This document shows positions 63,077 through 64,000 of a DNA stretch of 64,000 nucleotides, piece after piece. The notes beneath the pieces are model-generated. The model saw only the letters and a list, made by a program, of their open reading frames with translations, made no database searches and had not been told where the DNA came from. Position numbers and translations under genes: made by a program. Position 1 is the first letter of the stretch; every line of letters starts with the position of its first letter. The DNA comes from Mycolicibacter sp. MU0102 (lineage in GTDB: Bacteria; Actinomycetota; Actinomycetes; Mycobacteriales; Mycobacteriaceae): assembly GCF_963378105.1 (NCBI RefSeq), contig NZ_OY726398.1, forward strand, positions 2,232,001-2,296,000, read 5' to 3'.

Positions 63077-64000
63077 TCAGACTTCGATCGGCGGGTAGAG
63101 ACGTTCGAGGGTGAACTGACGATCTCGGCGCGCAGCCCAGGAGCTGGCAATAAGTGATACCACCAGGATCCCGGCCAACACGGCCACCGATGTCCACAAC
63201 CGCTCGTCGATACCGCCGACGGTCAACTGGCGTAACCCGTTGACGGCATACGTCATCGGGTCGTAGGGATGCAATATCTGAAACGGTTTCGCCGTCGTCT
63301 CGACCGGATACACCCCGCCGGACGACACCAGCTGGAACATCAGGAAGGCCAGGGTGAACACCCGGCCGACGGCCACACCGAGCACGGCGTTGAACGCTTG
63401 GATCATCGCCAGGAACGACGCGGCGATCAACGCCAAGAAGGCGACCATGCCCGCGGCGTGGCGGGCCTGCAGCCCCACCCCGAAGTGCACCACCGTGTAC
63501 ATGAGCAAGACCTGGCACACCCCCAGCAGCAGGGCCGGCCAGTACGAGGCGAGCACCACCCGCAGAGCGCCGACGCCGTTGACGATGGCGCGAGTCTGCA
63601 GCGGGGTCAATAACATCCACACGATCAGCGAGCCGATGAACAGTGCCAGCGGCAAGAAGAACGGGGCGAACCCGGTGCCGAAGGTGGCTGCGTGATGGGT
63701 GAAGTCCATGTCCACCCCGACCGGGCTGGCCAGGATGGCCGAGACGTCGACGCGTTGCTGGTCGGTGATGGTCGATGCGCGCTGGTCGGCCTCGCCCAGC
63801 CCCGACGCCAGTTGGGCGGCGCCGTCCTTGAGCTGATTGCTGCCGTCGGTCAGTTGGACCAGCCCGTCGCTGAGCTGGTTCGCCCCGGCTACCAGCGCGG
63901 TGGCCCCGTCGCGTAGCGCGACCACATCCGACCGGAGACCGCCGTCGAGGGCGTGGGTCATGAAGGTACGCAGCCCGCTGTTGGGATTGGCCAGATCGTT
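63077..64000 (-). CDS. YhgE/Pip-type membrane protein, N-terminus cut by window edge
   Basis: At least 307 residues, frame open to the right edge. The visible part begins with a heptad-like Gly/Leu repeat (LSDGLVQLTDGSNQLKDGAAQLASGL) of the YhgE/Pip N-terminal domain and ends with an ABC-2-type membrane domain of five or six helices (FFLPLALFIGSLIVWMLL; VSSGGVYPVETTAKPFQILHPYDPMTYAVNGLR). Related proteins act in export or phage adsorption. It is directly followed by the sugar-binding gene. Confidence 0.85.
   Translation of the reverse strand, partial: NDLANPNSGLRTFMTHALDGGLRSDVVALRDGATALVAGANQLSDGLVQLTDGSNQLKDGAAQLASGLGEADQRASTITDQQRVDVSAILASPVGVDMDFTHHAATFGTGFAPFFLPLALFIGSLIVWMLLTPLQTRAIVNGVGALRVVLASYWPALLLGVCQVLLMYTVVHFGVGLQARHAAGMVAFLALIAASFLAMIQAFNAVLGVAVGRVFTLAFLMFQLVSSGGVYPVETTAKPFQILHPYDPMTYAVNGLRQLTVGGIDERLWTSVAVLAGILVVSLIASSWAARRDRQFTLERLYPPIEV

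Overview
The window is high-GC actinobacterial DNA that reads as a Mycobacterium-type chromosome. The evidence is a PPE-SVP protein, an MmpS/MmpL pair, an intact two-domain isocitrate lyase (ICL2), a fatty-acyl-AMP ligase of the FadD31 kind, an F420-type luciferase-like oxidoreductase, a mycothiol-dependent enzyme, a DUF732 secreted protein, a DesA-type acyl-ACP desaturase and a CmtR-DUF1490-CtpG metal operon. The species cannot be fixed from the sequence. No rRNA, tRNA, CRISPR array or intact insertion sequence was seen. Coding density is very high, with many ATGA, GTGA and TGATG overlaps and several tail-to-tail gene overlaps.

Layout. 1-5.1 kb: neutral ceramidase (cut by the left edge), a membrane O-acyltransferase followed by an SGNH hydrolase, and an NAD-dependent epimerase. 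5.2-10.0 kb: a GlxA-type regulator, a ubiX-ubiD decarboxylase pair and a divergent SDR plus HD-domain hydrolase, a possible catabolic unit. 10.0-16.1 kb: ICL2, a small membrane protein, a fatty-acyl-AMP ligase and a PPE protein. 16.1-22.8 kb: tetR-mmpS-mmpL with paired palindromes upstream of mmpS, a divergent PF10118 protein plus membrane protein, and tpx. 22.8-28.7 kb: enoyl-CoA hydratase, NYN nuclease, AraC regulator, methyltransferase, FAD dehydrogenase, lytic transglycosylase and S4 protein. 28.7-37.5 kb: two FKBP isomerase paralogues enclosing a zeta-toxin/antitoxin locus, then oxidoreductases, membrane proteins and a hydrolase. 37.6-46.2 kb: MgtC, a CBM2-like secreted protein, reductases, YaeQ, a lipase operon, SRPBCC/TetR, FMN reductase and a DesA desaturase. 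46.3-51.4 kb: a repeat-containing secreted peptide, a broken DUF1214 remnant, cmtR-DUF1490-ctpG and an MpaB-type oxygenase. 51.4-57.9 kb: TetR, SDR, enoyl-CoA hydratase, secreted M15-like protein, DUF732 protein and aconitase. 57.8-64 kb: a TDT-family exporter, then a sugar ABC transporter operon on the minus strand led by a YhgE/Pip-type membrane protein cut by the right edge.

Themes. Central carbon and lipid metabolism (ICL2, aconitase, FadD, enoyl-CoA hydratases, FAD dehydrogenase, ABC sugar uptake) is mixed with envelope functions (MmpS/L, PPE, ceramidase, transglycosylase) and stress or metal defence (Tpx, CmtR/CtpG, toxin-antitoxin).

The most unusual signals are three genes whose conserved N-termini have no usable ATG/GTG/TTG. 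The zeta toxin and one enoyl-CoA hydratase appear to start at a CTG overlapping the upstream stop as CTGA. A TetR regulator appears to start at an ATC behind a good Shine-Dalgarno sequence. Other points worth a look are a palindrome repeated at both ends of a TetR/SRPBCC/FMN-reductase block, the Met-rich PPE tail and the matching cysteine motifs in the DUF1490 protein and CtpG.
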